NCBI GenBank assembly: GCA_018903185.1 | Contig: JAHIQV010000160.1 | Coordinates: 1 to 6,346, forward strand | Origin: Gammaproteobacteria bacterium | GTDB taxonomy: Bacteria > Pseudomonadota > Gammaproteobacteria > Burkholderiales > Burkholderiaceae_C | DNA length: 6,346 nt | Direction of reading: 5' to 3' | Shown: positions 6,300-6,346 of the stretch, piece after piece | How positions within the stretch are numbered: the first letter of the stretch is position 1 | Layout: every line of letters starts with the position of its first letter | The notes under the pieces: generated by a model | Told to the model about the DNA's origin: nothing | What the model saw: the letters and a program-made list of their open reading frames with translations, nothing else | Database searches by the model: none | Program-made: the position numbers and the translations under genes

Positions 6300-6346
6300 A
6301 TGATGCAACGTCGATTCACCCTCAAAGCCCTGACCGTCGCCACCGC
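6300..6346 (+). CDS. 5' end of an exported protein, possibly an ABC transporter substrate-binding protein (truncated by window)
   Basis: Only 15 codons are visible: MMQRRFTLKALTVAT. An RR pair followed by FTLKALTVAT is the start of a Sec or Tat-type signal peptide. In betaproteobacteria, periplasmic substrate-binding proteins, including those of urea/branched-chain amino acid ABC transporters, often begin this way. That resemblance is suggestive only, since no mature sequence is present. The good ribosome binding site and the two adjacent ATGs support a real start. It points the same way as the kinase/regulator operon and is the nearest candidate target for it, separated by the opposing ATPase gene. 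Confidence 0.6.
   Translation, partial: MMQRRFTLKALTVAT

Noticed and set aside
1..6346. CRISPR array, tRNA or rRNA genes, insertion sequence transposase
   Set aside because: No regularly spaced repeats, no tRNA-like cloverleaf noticed, and no transposase motifs in any frame.

Overview
The window is about 6.3 kb of high-GC DNA. Its codon usage, domain architectures and GC-rich palindromic repeat suggest a betaproteobacterium, most likely Burkholderiales and perhaps Comamonadaceae (Hydrogenophaga/Acidovorax-like). That placement is inferred from general familiarity, not from a search.

Positions 1-4688 (+ strand) hold a two-gene signalling operon. The first gene encodes a very large hybrid protein. 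In order it carries an NCS1-family (cytosine permease/Mhp1-like) 12-helix transporter domain, a cysteine-rich segment, two more membrane helices, a coiled coil, a HisKA/HATPase_c histidine kinase and a receiver domain. The second gene overlaps it by 4 bases (ATGA) and encodes a response regulator with an N-terminal receiver, a PAS-like middle and a C-terminal LuxR/GerE helix-turn-helix. Together they look like a transporter-coupled sensor and its cognate transcription factor. A GC-rich palindromic repeat of intergenic type (three adjacent hairpins, 1608-1666) sits in frame inside the kinase gene, within the cysteine-rich linker.

Positions 4689-6127 look like an island of defence-associated or selfish genes, on the - strand. 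An intact AAA ATPase of the DUF4143 family (4927-6090) is preceded by a near-perfect 37-bp palindrome that runs right up to its ATG and contains a sigma70-like promoter. Such a promoter would give a leaderless mRNA. Ninety bases downstream of the ATPase stop are the first ~34 codons of a type I restriction subunit HsdR, with its ribosome binding site, followed by a break and a stop. The ATPase therefore seems to be what is left of a type I restriction locus.

Positions 6128-6346 form a short intergenic region with small direct and inverted repeats. It leads into a + strand gene cut by the window end. Its first 15 codons, with a good ribosome binding site, look like the signal peptide of an exported protein, plausibly a substrate-binding protein of an ABC transporter. 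That gene could be the target of the sensor/regulator pair, with the ATPase/hsdR debris lodged between regulator and target. This last link is inference.
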